Source: Hydractinia symbiolongicarpus (lineage: Eukaryota > Cnidaria > Hydrozoa > Anthoathecata > Hydractiniidae). Taken from it: a stretch of 64,000 nt of DNA. The stretch lies in contig NC_079883.1 of assembly GCF_029227915.1 (NCBI RefSeq), forward strand, positions 7,130,001 through 7,194,000, in the 5' to 3' direction. The notes under the pieces are model-generated. The model worked only from the letters and a program-made list of their open reading frames with translations. It did not search any database and was not told the DNA's origin. This document shows positions 7,752-20,713 of this stretch, one piece after another; within the stretch, counting starts at the first letter, position 1; each line of letters opens with the position of its first letter. The position numbers and the translations under genes were made by a program.

Positions 7752-8132
7752 ATGTCTGGACGTGGAAAAGGTGGAAAAGCTAAGGCTAAAGCCAAGACAA
7801 GATCCTCAAGAGCTGGACTTCAATTTCCAGTCGGTAGAGTGCATAGATTCCTTCGTAGAGGGCACTATGCTAACCGAATTGGATCTGGAGCACCAGTTTA
7901 CTTAGCAGCCGTCTTGGAATATTTATCTGCTGAGATATTGGAGTTGGCTGGTAACGCAGCAAGAGACAACAAAAAAGCTAGGATTATTCCAAGACATTTA
8001 CAATTGGCTGTTCGTAATGATGAAGAATTAAACAAACTTTTGAGCGGTGTAACCATTGCAGCTGGTGGTGTTTTGCCAAACATTCAAGCTGTCTTACTCC
8101 CAAAGAAGAACGACAAAGGACAGAAGAAGTAA
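7752..8132 (+). CDS. H2A: Histone H2A
   Basis: Protein identical to the copy at 3433-3813. Stem-loop at 8155-8170. 5S follows about 200 bases downstream on the same strand. Confidence 0.98.
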   Translation: MSGRGKGGKAKAKAKTRSSRAGLQFPVGRVHRFLRRGHYANRIGSGAPVYLAAVLEYLSAEILELAGNAARDNKKARIIPRHLQLAVRNDEELNKLLSGVTIAAGGVLPNIQAVLLPKKNDKGQKK

Positions 8133-8329
8133 ACCGCTACACTCAGAAAACAACGGCTATTTTTATAGCCACACATCTTTAAAAAAACATTGTTTTTTTC
8201 ACAAAACTATAACCTTAAAGTCTAATAGATAATCCATGCATACGCCTTGTCCTAAGTAACTCAAAGAAATTAAATAAAAAAATTTGATCACAACGTCAAA
8301 ATAAATTGCACGTATTTGCCCCTACTAAT

Positions 8330-8447
8330 GTCTACGGCCATACCACGATGAACACACCCGTTCTCGTCTGATCACGGAAGTTAAGCATCGTCGGGCCGGG
8401 ATAGTACTTGGATGGGGGACCGCCTGGGAACTCCCGGTGTCGTAGGC
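8330..8447 (+). rRNA. 5S: 5S ribosomal RNA (reference copy)
   Basis: A structural RNA of the large ribosomal subunit, transcribed by RNA polymerase III. It starts GTCTACGGCCATACCACG and ends CCGGTGTCGTAGGC; these ends pair as helix I. The internal control region is recognisable: A box AGTTAAGCATCG, intermediate element, and C box with TAGTACTTGGATGGGGGACC. A TTTT run follows immediately as terminator. 118 bases plus one or more terminal T, as expected for 5S (about 120). GAACACACCCGTTCTCGTC and GAAGTTAAGC are typical of invertebrate 5S. Same strand as H2A, convergent with U1. Confidence 0.97.
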
Positions 8448-8451
8448 TTTT
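8448..8451 (+). terminator. RNA polymerase III terminator of 5S
   Basis: TTTT directly after the last paired base of 5S. It is present after all eleven copies. Confidence 0.85.
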
Positions 8452-8798
8452 CATTTTCATTTGTTGCCTTTTCATTTCAATGGTGCTGTGATATATTTCT
8501 TGTTATAACAATTAAGGAACGTGGCGGTTGTTGAAAGTGTTTCCTATGACATTTTCCTACGACATTTTCAGGTGATAGTACGAGAAAAAAGAGCTTTCAA
8601 ATGCATACAAACTCGATCTATTGCCGATCATCCAATAACCCTGACGGAATGGCAAATAAAATAAAATTCCGCCGCCTTCCGAGGACTTATATCGCAATCA
8701 CGTTTCGTAACAGCCAAGCGAGGTTTTACCTTAGCGTTTAAGTCACCACCGACATTTGGCCGCGCAACTTTTCTAAGCTCATTCATTTTGAATTAAGG

Positions 8799-8962
8799 AG
8801 GGGGCGAGCGCGGACGCAGGCCCCCACTACCAGAAATTGTACGGTCGAGTTACTGACGTTTGCAGTAATCGCAGAGGTCAGCCCAAGCGTAGTGCAATGC
8901 AAGAGCCTCACTCTGGAAGAAAACCCTCATTGATCAGTCTTTACTTCCCGTCAGGTAAGTAT
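8799..8962 (-). ncRNA. U1: U1 snRNA
   Basis: Same as the copy at 2623-2787, except one C fewer in the GGGG run after ACCTGAC at the 5' end (8947-8950). Probably a consensus error, since all other copies have four. Confidence 0.93.
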
Positions 8963-9152
8963 GAGTTGGAACTGCACCGTAGCATGAGGGTACCCTTCAA
9001 AGTTTGTTAATGCTTGTGGCTTGAGTGTGTTATAAACTGCCGTGTCGCGGGGCATAGGCTGTATTCTCCCCCAGTGTACGCGTTTTGTTCCCGCCGTAGA
9101 CTATGCAGAGTGCCGTCGGAAAGAGGACTGCTATTATTCTTTTATTGCTTAT

Positions 9153-9339
9153 GTGGGCCGCCATCGGTAATAGTGCAACACCAAGGCAACCCGTGGTCAC
9201 GGCGTGAATGAATCCACCTCCATGACCCAAGGCCAAAAATCAGATTAATATACTGACCATTCAGAGAATGGCCTACCAGATATTAAACTGATAAGAACAG
9301 ATACTACACTTGATCTTAGCCATTAGGCCGAGAAGCGAT
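9153..9339 (-). ncRNA. U2: U2 snRNA
   Basis: Identical to the copy at 2246-2432. The PSE-like motif is 41-54 bases upstream (9380-9393). Confidence 0.95.
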
Positions 9340-9661
9340 AAAGAACAAGCGTTGCCATGATAGGCATCGTCCACACACCGTAACTGCTTGTGGAGCATGT
9401 CACGTTACTGTAAAGCTTACAACTGTCACCGCGTACGGATGGACGGCGACATAGTAAAAATCACGGCTGTTGATTTAGCCGTAGGATGGAGAGCGACTGT
9501 AGCGAGTGGATGGTAACTTACATGAATGCTAACAAAGGCGACGATACTAAGTGCGTGATATTACTTTCCAATATGACTGCGTACATTCCGTTTATCAACG
9601 CATTACGCCAGAACGTGCGCGCGCGTTACACAGTAGACCATGCAGCCGAAATGCGACAGTG

Positions 9662-9734
9662 CGACCCTGCCAGGAGTCGAACCTGGAATCCCCTGATTCG
9701 TAGTCAGATGCCTTATCCATTGGGCCACAGGGCG
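9662..9734 (-). tRNA. tRNA-Arg (ACG), type B with C1-C72 mismatch
   Basis: Same 73 bases as the type A tRNA, except base 1 is C instead of G, so the first acceptor pair becomes C-C. The anticodon ACG, A and B boxes and all other stems are unchanged. The same change is present in all six type B copies. Confidence 0.9.
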
Positions 9735-10312
9735 ATGCTTATGACTTCGCCCCATCGTTATTTTGGCTTGCGCATTCGTTTTACTTACGACAGAATTCTT
9801 CGTGTTTGTAGCCATGAAAGAAAGGACTTCTGTGAGTGAATTTTTTTACTGTGGTCTAATAAAAAAGTCGAAACGCAGTGCCCAATATATGAATTGCTCC
9901 TAATAGCCGGAAACAGGCCGTGTCGATGATGTAGGCCGACATACGCAACGCAAACCAAAGAACGCTTTATGAAAATCCTAACACGGGCGCGGAAGAAGCC
10001 CAAATTAACAGAGTAGATGTAATGCTGAAGACCTCAAACTCCAGCAGCTTCTCTTTCAGACTATTGCGTCGTGCTACAAATAAAAATTAACATGCTTTCG
10101 CATAGTCGCGGCTCCCAAAACGGACATTATACGATGTACAGAAACACACATTTCTGTTTTCGCGCCAAATCAATTCCCGGGAGTGGTACTTTTACGTCCG
10201 CATACTTCGCACCGTCTTAAATTATATCTCATTTACACGGTAATGTTTAGTATACTTCTACTGTGATAACAAGCATCGTTTATCGTTGGATTGTTGTAAG
10301 AAAACATTAAAA

Positions 10313-10862
10313 ATGAGTGAAGCAGCTTCTCCAAAGAAAATCGCACCCAAGAAGAAACCTGCTGCAAAGAAGACAGCTGATCACCCTAAATATGTGGACA
10401 TGATCAAGGCTGCTATCGCTACCCTAAAGGAACGCGGTGGTTCATCTCGCCAAGCTATTACAAAATATATTCATGCAAATTACAAAGTTGCTGAAACTCA
10501 GATCATCATCTGAAAATGGCTCTTAAACGAGGAGTAACATCAGGCGATTTGATTCAAACTAAAGGCACTGGTGCTTCTGGATCATTCAAGCTAGGTCAGG
10601 TAAAAAAAGAAAAACCTAAGAAAAAGGCCGCAGCAAAAAAGCCAACGGCAAAGAAGCCTACTGCAAAGAAAAGTACACCAAAAAAGAAGCCAGCAAAGAA
10701 GAGCACGCCAAAGAAAGCAGCAAAGAAGCCTGCCACAAAGAAAGCCTCGGCTAAGAAACCAGCAGCTAAGAAACCCACAAAGAAGCCTGTTGCTAAAAAA
10801 CCTGCAGCAAAGAAGGTCAAAAAGACTCCCAAAAAGGCAGCAAAGAAGACCGCAAAAAATAA
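10313..10862 (+). pseudogene. H1: Histone H1 with two single-base deletions (probable sequence errors)
   Basis: Missing one A near 10493-10496 (the frame shifts after the globular-domain residues KVAE) and one A in the terminal A-run near 10855, which removes the normal stop codon. Both are homopolymer events in the first unit of the contig. Otherwise it is identical to the intact H1. Stem-loop at 10895-10910. Confidence 0.85.
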
Positions 10863-11223
10863 TTTGTGTGTATCTGGCTATTACATTAACAAACGGCTAT
10901 TTTTATAGCCACACATTTACAAAAAAACATTATCTTGGTACAAAGTTAAACTTGTTTAAGTCACTTAAACAGTTAAAAAAGAGTAATTTTAAGATTAGAT
11001 TCCCTAAGTTTAAGTATTTTCGTTTTTAAATTTCTTATTTTCTTGCTTTTACTTTTCTTGCCCTTCATATTTTTAACATTGTCAAACTTTATGTAGCATA
11101 AAATTTTTATGTAGCATAAAATTTAAACAGAAAGCAGAACAAAGTTTGATATAAAAAGCTAGCCGTAATATTTTTTATGGATGTGTGGCTATAAAAATAG
11201 CCGTTTTTTGTTTGGTAAGATGC

Positions 11224-12472
<1,249 letters not shown>

Positions 12473-12934
12473 GCGTTGTCATTGCTCAACAAAAACGGCT
12501 ATTTTTATAGCCACAAATCTTTTAAAACATTACTTTGTGCACGCTTCCAAATTACACAATGTGTAAAGTCTTGTCACAGTTACATTTATTGCTATACGAT
12601 ACTATGTCATATATGACACAAAAAAAATTTAGAAATACTTTGTAGGGTTAATTTGCCTGGGAGTGTTTCCGTGAAAAGCTGGGTTAAGTTAAATGTAAGC
12701 AATAACATGGATCAATGTACTTGTCTTTTCTGCAAGTACAGCTAATAATACGTATGAAAAGTGAAGCTAATCCACACACACACATGGGGAAGTATTTTAA
12801 ATGTAGGCTAGTGTTCTTAAGCACATTATTTAGAAGTTTTATTAACTTCGGTTAACTTGTAGTGACGCCAAGTAAATGTTTTTTTAAAGATGTGTGGTCT
12901 TAAAAAAGACCGTTTGTGTTTGGTAGACGTTGGT

Positions 12935-13339
12935 TTACTTGCTGCTTGTGTATTTTGTGACGGCTTTTGTTCCTTCACTGACTGCGTGTTTTGCAAGTTC
13001 TCCAGGCAAGAGAAGACGTACTGCGGTTTGAATTTCACGAGAAGAGATGGTCGACTTTTTGTTTTGAAGAGCCAAACGCGAAGCTTCGGAAGCAATGCGC
13101 TCAAAGATGTCGTTGACAAATGAGTTCATGATGCTCATAGCTTTGCTTGAAACTCCGACATCTGGGTGAACTTGTTTCAAAACATTGTAGATGTAAATAG
13201 CATAACTTTCCTTTCTCTTTCTCTTGCGTTTCTTTTCACCAGTTCCACCAATCTTTCCTCCTTTTTTGCCGGCTCTTTTTTCACCTTTCTTGGCTACTTT
13301 AGGTGCCTGTTTTCCTCCTTTAGCTGCTGCGTCAGACAT
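12935..13339 (-). CDS. H2B: Histone H2B
   Basis: Identical protein to 4098-4502. Variant stem-loop at 12896-12911. Confidence 0.98.
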   Translation of the reverse strand: MSDAAAKGGKQAPKVAKKGEKRAGKKGGKIGGTGEKKRKRKRKESYAIYIYNVLKQVHPDVGVSSKAMSIMNSFVNDIFERIASEASRLALQNKKSTISSREIQTAVRLLLPGELAKHAVSEGTKAVTKYTSSK

Positions 13340-13625
13340 GGTTAAAAATTTTTGCTACTTAACTTGTAAATAAGCATTAAACTGCAAGTCAAAACTTTTT
13401 GTTTATAAGTAAAAAAATTCGGATCGAATTCGATCCGAAAACGCCGATACGCAATTTAATTGGTTAAAAAAAAAATCTTTTGTTTAATACTTAATTATGA
13501 TTGGTTAAAAAAAACATGATTTCGATCCTATTTTTATGATGAAAAAACGAGTAAAGTTTATTTCGTTAACACTTACGTTAAATATTCGTACGTTTTTGTA
13601 TTAACTTACAAATCAAATCGCAGTT

Positions 13626-14006
13626 ATGTCTGGACGTGGAAAAGGTGGAAAAGCTAAGGCTAAAGCCAAGACAAGATCCTCAAGAGCTGGACTTCAATTT
13701 CCAGTCGGTAGAGTGCATAGATTCCTTCGTAGAGGGCACTATGCTAACCGAATTGGATCTGGAGCACCAGTTTACTTAGCAGCCGTCTTGGAATATTTAT
13801 CTGCTGAGATATTGGAGTTGGCTGGTAACGCAGCAAGAGACAACAAAAAAGCTAGGATTATTCCAAGACATTTACAATTGGCTGTTCGTAATGATGAAGA
13901 ATTAAACAAACTTTTGAGCGGTGTAACCATTGCAGCTGGTGGTGTTTTGCCAAACATTCAAGCTGTCTTACTCCCAAAGAAGAACGACAAAGGACAGAAG
14001 AAGTAA
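13626..14006 (+). CDS. H2A: Histone H2A
   Basis: Identical protein to 3433-3813. Stem-loop at 14029-14044. The promoter palindrome is at 13419-13438; this unit has one extra T beside it. Confidence 0.98.
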   Translation: MSGRGKGGKAKAKAKTRSSRAGLQFPVGRVHRFLRRGHYANRIGSGAPVYLAAVLEYLSAEILELAGNAARDNKKARIIPRHLQLAVRNDEELNKLLSGVTIAAGGVLPNIQAVLLPKKNDKGQKK

Positions 14007-14203
14007 ACCGCTACACTCAGAAAACAACGGCTATTTTTATAGCCACACATCTTTAAAAAAACATTGTTTTTTTCACAAAACTATAACCTTAAAGTCTAAT
14101 AGATAATCCATGCATACGCCTTGTCCTAAGTAACTCAAAGAAATTAAATAAAAAAATTTGATCACAACGTCAAAATAAATTGCACGTATTTGCCCCTACT
14201 AAT

Positions 14204-14321
14204 GTCTACGGCCATACCACGATGAACACACCCGTTCTCGTCTGATCACGGAAGTTAAGCATCGTCGGGCCGGGATAGTACTTGGATGGGGGACCGCCTG
14301 GGAACTCCCGGTGTCGTAGGC
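14204..14321 (+). rRNA. 5S: 5S ribosomal RNA
   Basis: Identical to the copy at 8330-8447, with TTTT following. Confidence 0.97.
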
Positions 14322-14672
14322 TTTTCATTTTCATTTGTTGCCTTTTCATTTCAATGGTGCTGTGATATATTTCTTGTTATAACAATTAAGGAACGTGGCG
14401 GTTGTTGAAAGTGTTTCCTATGACATTTTCCTACGACATTTTCAGGTGATAGTACGAGAAAAAAGAGCTTTCAAATGCATACAAACTCGATCTATTGCCG
14501 ATCATCCAATAACCCTGACGGAATGGCAAATAAAATAAAATTCCGCCGCCTTCCGAGGACTTATATCGCAATCACGTTTCGTAACAGCCAAGCGAGGTTT
14601 TACCTTAGCGTTTAAGTCACCACCGACATTTGGCCGCGCAACTTTTCTAAGCTCATTCATTTTGAATTAAGG
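14322..14672. other. 5S-U1 spacer (type B)
   Basis: A 351-bp spacer. Compared with type A it contains 22 extra bases about 20-40 bases past 5S, creating an imperfect duplication of an AAATGAAAAGGC-like motif (reverse strand). The breakpoint of the 26.1-kb duplication falls inside this extra segment. No gene seen. Confidence 0.75.
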
Positions 14673-14837
14673 AGGGGGCGAGCGCGGACGCAGGCCCCCA
14701 CTACCAGAAATTGTACGGTCGAGTTACTGACGTTTGCAGTAATCGCAGAGGTCAGCCCAAGCGTAGTGCAATGCAAGAGCCTCACTCTGGAAGAAAACCC
14801 TCATTGATCAGTCTTTACTTCCCCGTCAGGTAAGTAT
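14673..14837 (-). ncRNA. U1: U1 snRNA
   Basis: Identical to 2623-2787. PSE-like motif at 14881-14894. Confidence 0.95.
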
Positions 14838-15027
14838 GAGTTGGAACTGCACCGTAGCATGAGGGTACCCTTCAAAGTTTGTTAATGCTTGTGGCTTGAG
14901 TGTGTTATAAACTGCCGTGTCGCGGGGCATAGGCTGTATTCTCCCCCAGTGTACGCGTTTTGTTCCCGCCGTAGACTATGCAGAGTGCCGTCGGAAAGAG
15001 GACTGCTATTATTCTTTTATTGCTTAT

Positions 15028-15214
15028 GTGGGCCGCCATCGGTAATAGTGCAACACCAAGGCAACCCGTGGTCACGGCGTGAATGAATCCACCTCCATGA
15101 CCCAAGGCCAAAAATCAGATTAATATACTGACCATTCAGAGAATGGCCTACCAGATATTAAACTGATAAGAACAGATACTACACTTGATCTTAGCCATTA
15201 GGCCGAGAAGCGAT
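15028..15214 (-). ncRNA. U2: U2 snRNA
   Basis: Identical to 2246-2432. PSE-like motif at 15255-15268. Confidence 0.95.
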
Positions 15215-15536
15215 AAAGAACAAGCGTTGCCATGATAGGCATCGTCCACACACCGTAACTGCTTGTGGAGCATGTCACGTTACTGTAAAGCTTACAACTG
15301 TCACCGCGTACGGATGGACGGCGACATAGTAAAAATCACGGCTGTTGATTTAGCCGTAGGATGGAGAGCGACTGTAGCGAGTGGATGGTAACTTACATGA
15401 ATGCTAACAAAGGCGACGATACTAAGTGCGTGATATTACTTTCCAATATGACTGCGTACATTCCGTTTATCAACGCATTACGCCAGAACGTGCGCGCGCG
15501 TTACACAGTAGACCATGCAGCCGAAATGCGACAGTG

Positions 15537-15609
15537 CGACCCTGCCAGGAGTCGAACCTGGAATCCCCTGATTCGTAGTCAGATGCCTTATCCATTGGGC
15601 CACAGGGCG
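15537..15609 (-). tRNA. tRNA-Arg (ACG), type B
   Basis: Type B tRNA with C at base 1, as at 9662-9734. Confidence 0.9.
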
Positions 15610-16033
15610 ATGCTTATGACTTCGCCCCATCGTTATTTTGGCTTGCGCATTCGTTTTACTTACGACAGAATTCTTCGTGTTTGTAGCCATGAAAGAAAGG
15701 GACTTCTGTGAGTGAATTTTTTTACTGTGGTCTAATAAAAAAGTCGAAACGCAGTGCCCAATATATGAATTGCTCCTAATAGCCGGAAACAGGCCGTGTC
15801 GATGATGTAGGCCGACATACGCAACGCAAACCAAAGAACGCTTTATGAAAATCCTAACACGGGCGCGGAAGAAGCCCAAATTAACAGAGTAGATGTAATG
15901 CTGAAGACCTCAAACTCCAGCAGCTTCTCTTTCAGACTATTGCGTCGTGCTACAAATAAAAATTAACATGCTTTCGCATAGTCGCGGCTCCCAAAACGGA
16001 CATTATACGATGTACAGAAACACACATTTCTGT

Positions 16034-16045
16034 TTTCGCGCCAAA
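16034..16045. promoter_or_regulatory. E2F-type site in H1 promoter (type B reference)
   Basis: TTTCGCGCCAAA, 144 bases before the H1 ATG. A TATA-like ATTATAT (16097-16103) lies between. An AAACACA motif (16018-16024) like the vertebrate H1 box is about 10 bases further upstream. Confidence 0.7.
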
Positions 16046-16188
16046 TCAATTCCCGGGAGTGGTACTTTTACGTCCGCATACTTCGCACCGTCTTAAATTA
16101 TATCTCATTTACACGGTAATGTTTAGTATACTTCTACTGTGATAACAAGCATCGTTTATCGTTGGATTGTTGTAAGAAAACATTAAAA

Positions 16189-16740
16189 ATGAGTGAAGCA
16201 GCTTCTCCAAAGAAAATCGCACCCAAGAAGAAACCTGCTGCAAAGAAGACAGCTGATCACCCTAAATATGTGGACATGATCAAGGCTGCTATCGCTACCC
16301 TAAAGGAACGCGGTGGTTCATCTCGCCAAGCTATTACAAAATATATTCATGCAAATTACAAAGTTGCTGAAAACTCAGATCATCATCTGAAAATGGCTCT
16401 TAAACGAGGAGTAACATCAGGCGATTTGATTCAAACTAAAGGCACTGGTGCTTCTGGATCATTCAAGCTAGGTCAGGTAAAAAAAGAAAAACCTAAGAAA
16501 AAGGCCGCAGCAAAAAAGCCAACGGCAAAGAAGCCTACTGCAAAGAAAAGTACACCAAAAAAGAAGCCAGCAAAGAAGAGCACGCCAAAGAAAGCAGCAA
16601 AGAAGCCTGCCACAAAGAAAGCCTCGGCTAAGAAACCAGCAGCTAAGAAACCCACAAAGAAGCCTGTTGCTAAAAAACCTGCAGCAAAGAAGGTCAAAAA
16701 GACTCCCAAAAAGGCAGCAAAGAAGACCGCAAAAAAATAA
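16189..16740 (+). CDS. H1: Linker histone H1
   Basis: Identical 183-residue protein to 720-1271. The upstream in-frame TTG at 16162 is not taken as the start. Stem-loop at 16773-16788. Confidence 0.97.
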   Translation: MSEAASPKKIAPKKKPAAKKTADHPKYVDMIKAAIATLKERGGSSRQAITKYIHANYKVAENSDHHLKMALKRGVTSGDLIQTKGTGASGSFKLGQVKKEKPKKKAAAKKPTAKKPTAKKSTPKKKPAKKSTPKKAAKKPATKKASAKKPAAKKPTKKPVAKKPAAKKVKKTPKKAAKKTAKK

Positions 16741-17101
16741 TTTGTGTGTATCTGGCTATTACATTAACAAACGGCTATTTTTATAGCCACACATTTACAA
16801 AAAAACATTATCTTGGTACAAAGTTAAACTTGTTTAAGTCACTTAAACAGTTAAAAAAGAGTAATTTTAAGATTAGATTCCCTAAGTTTAAGTATTTTCG
16901 TTTTTAAATTTCTTATTTTCTTGCTTTTACTTTTCTTGCCCTTCATATTTTTAACATTGTCAAACTTTATGTAGCATAAAATTTTTATGTAGCATAAAAT
17001 TTAAACAGAAAGCAGAACAAAGTTTGATATAAAAAGCTAGCCGTAATATTTTTTATGGATGTGTGGCTATAAAAATAGCCGTTTTTTGTTTGGTAAGATG
17101 C

Positions 17102-17515
<414 letters not shown>

Positions 17516-17564
17516 TTAAGAAGTCGATGTAGTACGGATACACAAGACGGTCTAAAATGCACTA

Positions 17565-17574
17565 TCGCGCCAAA
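17565..17574. promoter_or_regulatory. E2F-like site at H3
   Basis: On the H3 strand TTTGGCGCGA, between the TATA-like element and the likely transcription start. Same core as the H1 site but the last bases differ from the symmetric consensus. It recurs in all H3 promoters present (for example 49181-49190). Confidence 0.6.
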
Positions 17575-17727
17575 GTTTTATTTCTCATATTGATTGACAG
17601 CTAAGGTTCAAAACAAACCATTTGATTGGTGCTAAGAAAGTAATTTCTGATTGGCTGCATAATGACATTACGCTCATTACTTTAACATTTTTATAAAATC
17701 TGTGTTTTTTGGCTACGGGAAAACGGC

Positions 17728-17743
17728 TGTATCTTCTGATACA
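17728..17743 (+). other. Histone-stem-loop-like hairpin inside promoter spacer
   Basis: TGTATC-TTCT-GATACA, 6-bp stem and 4-nt loop. It is preceded by AAAACGGC, as the real stem-loops are, and followed by CAAAAGCTTTT. Possibly a decayed histone 3' end; no coding sequence remains beside it. Confidence 0.35.
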
Positions 17744-17833
17744 CAAAAGCTTTTGACTTTTTTTTTTTTTAGTAAGTAGCAGAAGGTTTGGCGAATTCCA
17801 ACGATGCCAAATTTATTGCCTTACTGAAACATT

Positions 17834-17858
17834 AAGACCACGAATTTTTAAAAAAACT
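17834..17858 (+). other. Relic resembling H2B stem-loop right arm and downstream block
   Basis: AAGACCACGAATTTTTAAAAAAACT resembles AAGACCACACATCTTTAAAAAAACA that follows the H2B loop, but the left arm GGTCTT is missing, so no hairpin forms. Confidence 0.35.
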
Positions 17859-17880
17859 ACAGTTTTACTTAAAAAAATGT

Positions 17881-17903
17881 ACAAAATGTTCGGAACATTT
17901 TGT
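17881..17903. repeat. 23-nt palindrome in H3-H4 promoter
   Basis: Perfect 11-bp arms ACAAAATGTTC and GAACATTTTGT around one central base, 136 bases upstream of H4. Present in all complete spacers. Confidence 0.9.
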
Positions 17904-17993
17904 AATGACGCAACTCTATTGGTTAATTAGGGTGTTTCCACGAGCAGTAGGTAATTTTATGGCCTCTTTTTAAAGCTGTCTGAATTCTGTTAA

Positions 17994-18350
<357 letters not shown>

Positions 18351-18812
18351 GCGTTGTCATTGCTCAACAAAAACGGCTATTTTTATAGCCACAAATCTTT
18401 TAAAACATTACTTTGTGCACGCTTCCAAATTACACAATGTGTAAAGTCTTGTCACAGTTACATTTATTGCTATACGATACTATGTCATATATGACACAAA
18501 AAAAATTTAGAAATACTTTGTAGGGTTAATTTGCCTGGGAGTGTTTCCGTGAAAAGCTGGGTTAAGTTAAATGTAAGCAATAACATGGATCAATGTACTT
18601 GTCTTTTCTGCAAGTACAGCTAATAATACGTATGAAAAGTGAAGCTAATCCACACACACACATGGGGAAGTATTTTAAATGTAGGCTAGTGTTCTTAAGC
18701 ACATTATTTAGAAGTTTTATTAACTTCGGTTAACTTGTAGTGACGCCAAGTAAATGTTTTTTTAAAGATGTGTGGTCTTAAAAAAGACCGTTTGTGTTTG
18801 GTAGACGTTGGT

Positions 18813-19217
18813 TTACTTGCTGCTTGTGTATTTTGTGACGGCTTTTGTTCCTTCACTGACTGCGTGTTTTGCAAGTTCTCCAGGCAAGAGAAGACGTACT
18901 GCGGTTTGAATTTCACGAGAAGAGATGGTCGACTTTTTGTTTTGAAGAGCCAAACGCGAAGCTTCGGAAGCAATGCGCTCAAAGATGTCGTTGACAAATG
19001 AGTTCATGATGCTCATAGCTTTGCTTGAAACTCCGACATCTGGGTGAACTTGTTTCAAAACATTGTAGATGTAAATAGCATAACTTTCCTTTCTCTTTCT
19101 CTTGCGTTTCTTTTCACCAGTTCCACCAATCTTTCCTCCTTTTTTGCCGGCTCTTTTTTCACCTTTCTTGGCTACTTTAGGTGCCTGTTTTCCTCCTTTA
19201 GCTGCTGCGTCAGACAT
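18813..19217 (-). CDS. H2B: Histone H2B
   Basis: Identical protein to 4098-4502. Stem-loop at 18774-18789. Confidence 0.98.
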   Translation of the reverse strand: MSDAAAKGGKQAPKVAKKGEKRAGKKGGKIGGTGEKKRKRKRKESYAIYIYNVLKQVHPDVGVSSKAMSIMNSFVNDIFERIASEASRLALQNKKSTISSREIQTAVRLLLPGELAKHAVSEGTKAVTKYTSSK

Positions 19218-19501
19218 GGTTAAAAATTTTTGCTACTTAACTTGTAAATAAGCATTAAACTGCAAGTCAAAACTTTTTGTTTATAAGTAAAAAAATCGGA
19301 TCGAATTCGATCCGAAAACGCCGATACGCAATTTAATTGGTTAAAAAAAAAATCTTTTGTTTAATACTTAATTATGATTGGTTAAAAAAACATGATTTCG
19401 ATCCTATTTTTATGATGAAAAAACGAGTAAAGTTTATTTCGTTAACACTTACGTTAAATATTCGTACGTTTTTGTATTAACTTACAAATCAAATCGCAGT
19501 T

Positions 19502-19882
19502 ATGTCTGGACGTGGAAAAGGTGGAAAAGCTAAGGCTAAAGCCAAGACAAGATCCTCAAGAGCTGGACTTCAATTTCCAGTCGGTAGAGTGCATAGATTC
19601 CTTCGTAGAGGGCACTATGCTAACCGAATTGGATCTGGAGCACCAGTTTACTTAGCAGCCGTCTTGGAATATTTATCTGCTGAGATATTGGAGTTGGCTG
19701 GTAACGCAGCAAGAGACAACAAAAAAGCTAGGATTATTCCAAGACATTTACAATTGGCTGTTCGTAATGATGAAGAATTAAACAAACTTTTGAGCGGTGT
19801 AACCATTGCAGCTGGTGGTGTTTTGCCAAACATTCAAGCTGTCTTACTCCCAAAGAAGAACGACAAAGGACAGAAGAAGTAA
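19502..19882 (+). CDS. H2A: Histone H2A
   Basis: Identical protein to 3433-3813. Stem-loop at 19905-19920. Confidence 0.98.
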   Translation: MSGRGKGGKAKAKAKTRSSRAGLQFPVGRVHRFLRRGHYANRIGSGAPVYLAAVLEYLSAEILELAGNAARDNKKARIIPRHLQLAVRNDEELNKLLSGVTIAAGGVLPNIQAVLLPKKNDKGQKK

Positions 19883-20079
19883 ACCGCTACACTCAGAAAA
19901 CAACGGCTATTTTTATAGCCACACATCTTTAAAAAAACATTGTTTTTTTCACAAAACTATAACCTTAAAGTCTAATAGATAATCCATGCATACGCCTTGT
20001 CCTAAGTAACTCAAAGAAATTAAATAAAAAAATTTGATCACAACGTCAAAATAAATTGCACGTATTTGCCCCTACTAAT

Positions 20080-20197
20080 GTCTACGGCCATACCACGATG
20101 AACACACCCGTTCTCGTCTGATCACGGAAGTTAAGCATCGTCGGGCCGGGATAGTACTTGGATGGGGGACCGCCTGGGAACTCCCGGTGTCGTAGGC
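20080..20197 (+). rRNA. 5S: 5S ribosomal RNA
   Basis: Identical to 8330-8447. Confidence 0.97.
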
Positions 20198-20548
20198 TTT
20201 TCATTTTCATTTGTTGCCTTTTCATTTCAATGGTGCTGTGATATATTTCTTGTTATAACAATTAAGGAACGTGGCGGTTGTTGAAAGTGTTTCCTATGAC
20301 ATTTTCCTACGACATTTTCAGGTGATAGTACGAGAAAAAAGAGCTTTCAAATGCATACAAACTCGATCTATTGCCGATCATCCAATAACCCTGACGGAAT
20401 GGCAAATAAAATAAAATTCCGCCGCCTTCCGAGGACTTATATCGCAATCACGTTTCGTAACAGCCAAGCGAGGTTTTACCTTAGCGTTTAAGTCACCACC
20501 GACATTTGGCCGCGCAACTTTTCTAAGCTCATTCATTTTGAATTAAGG

Positions 20549-20713
20549 AGGGGGCGAGCGCGGACGCAGGCCCCCACTACCAGAAATTGTACGGTCGAGT
20601 TACTGACGTTTGCAGTAATCGCAGAGGTCAGCCCAAGCGTAGTGCAATGCAAGAGCCTCACTCTGGAAGAAAACCCTCATTGATCAGTCTTTACTTCCCC
20701 GTCAGGTAAGTAT
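20549..20713 (-). ncRNA. U1: U1 snRNA
   Basis: Identical to 2623-2787. Confidence 0.95.

Noticed and set aside
10790-11029. 79-codon frame after the frameshifted H1
   Set aside because: It combines the H1 tail in a wrong frame with AT-rich spacer; not present as such in intact units.
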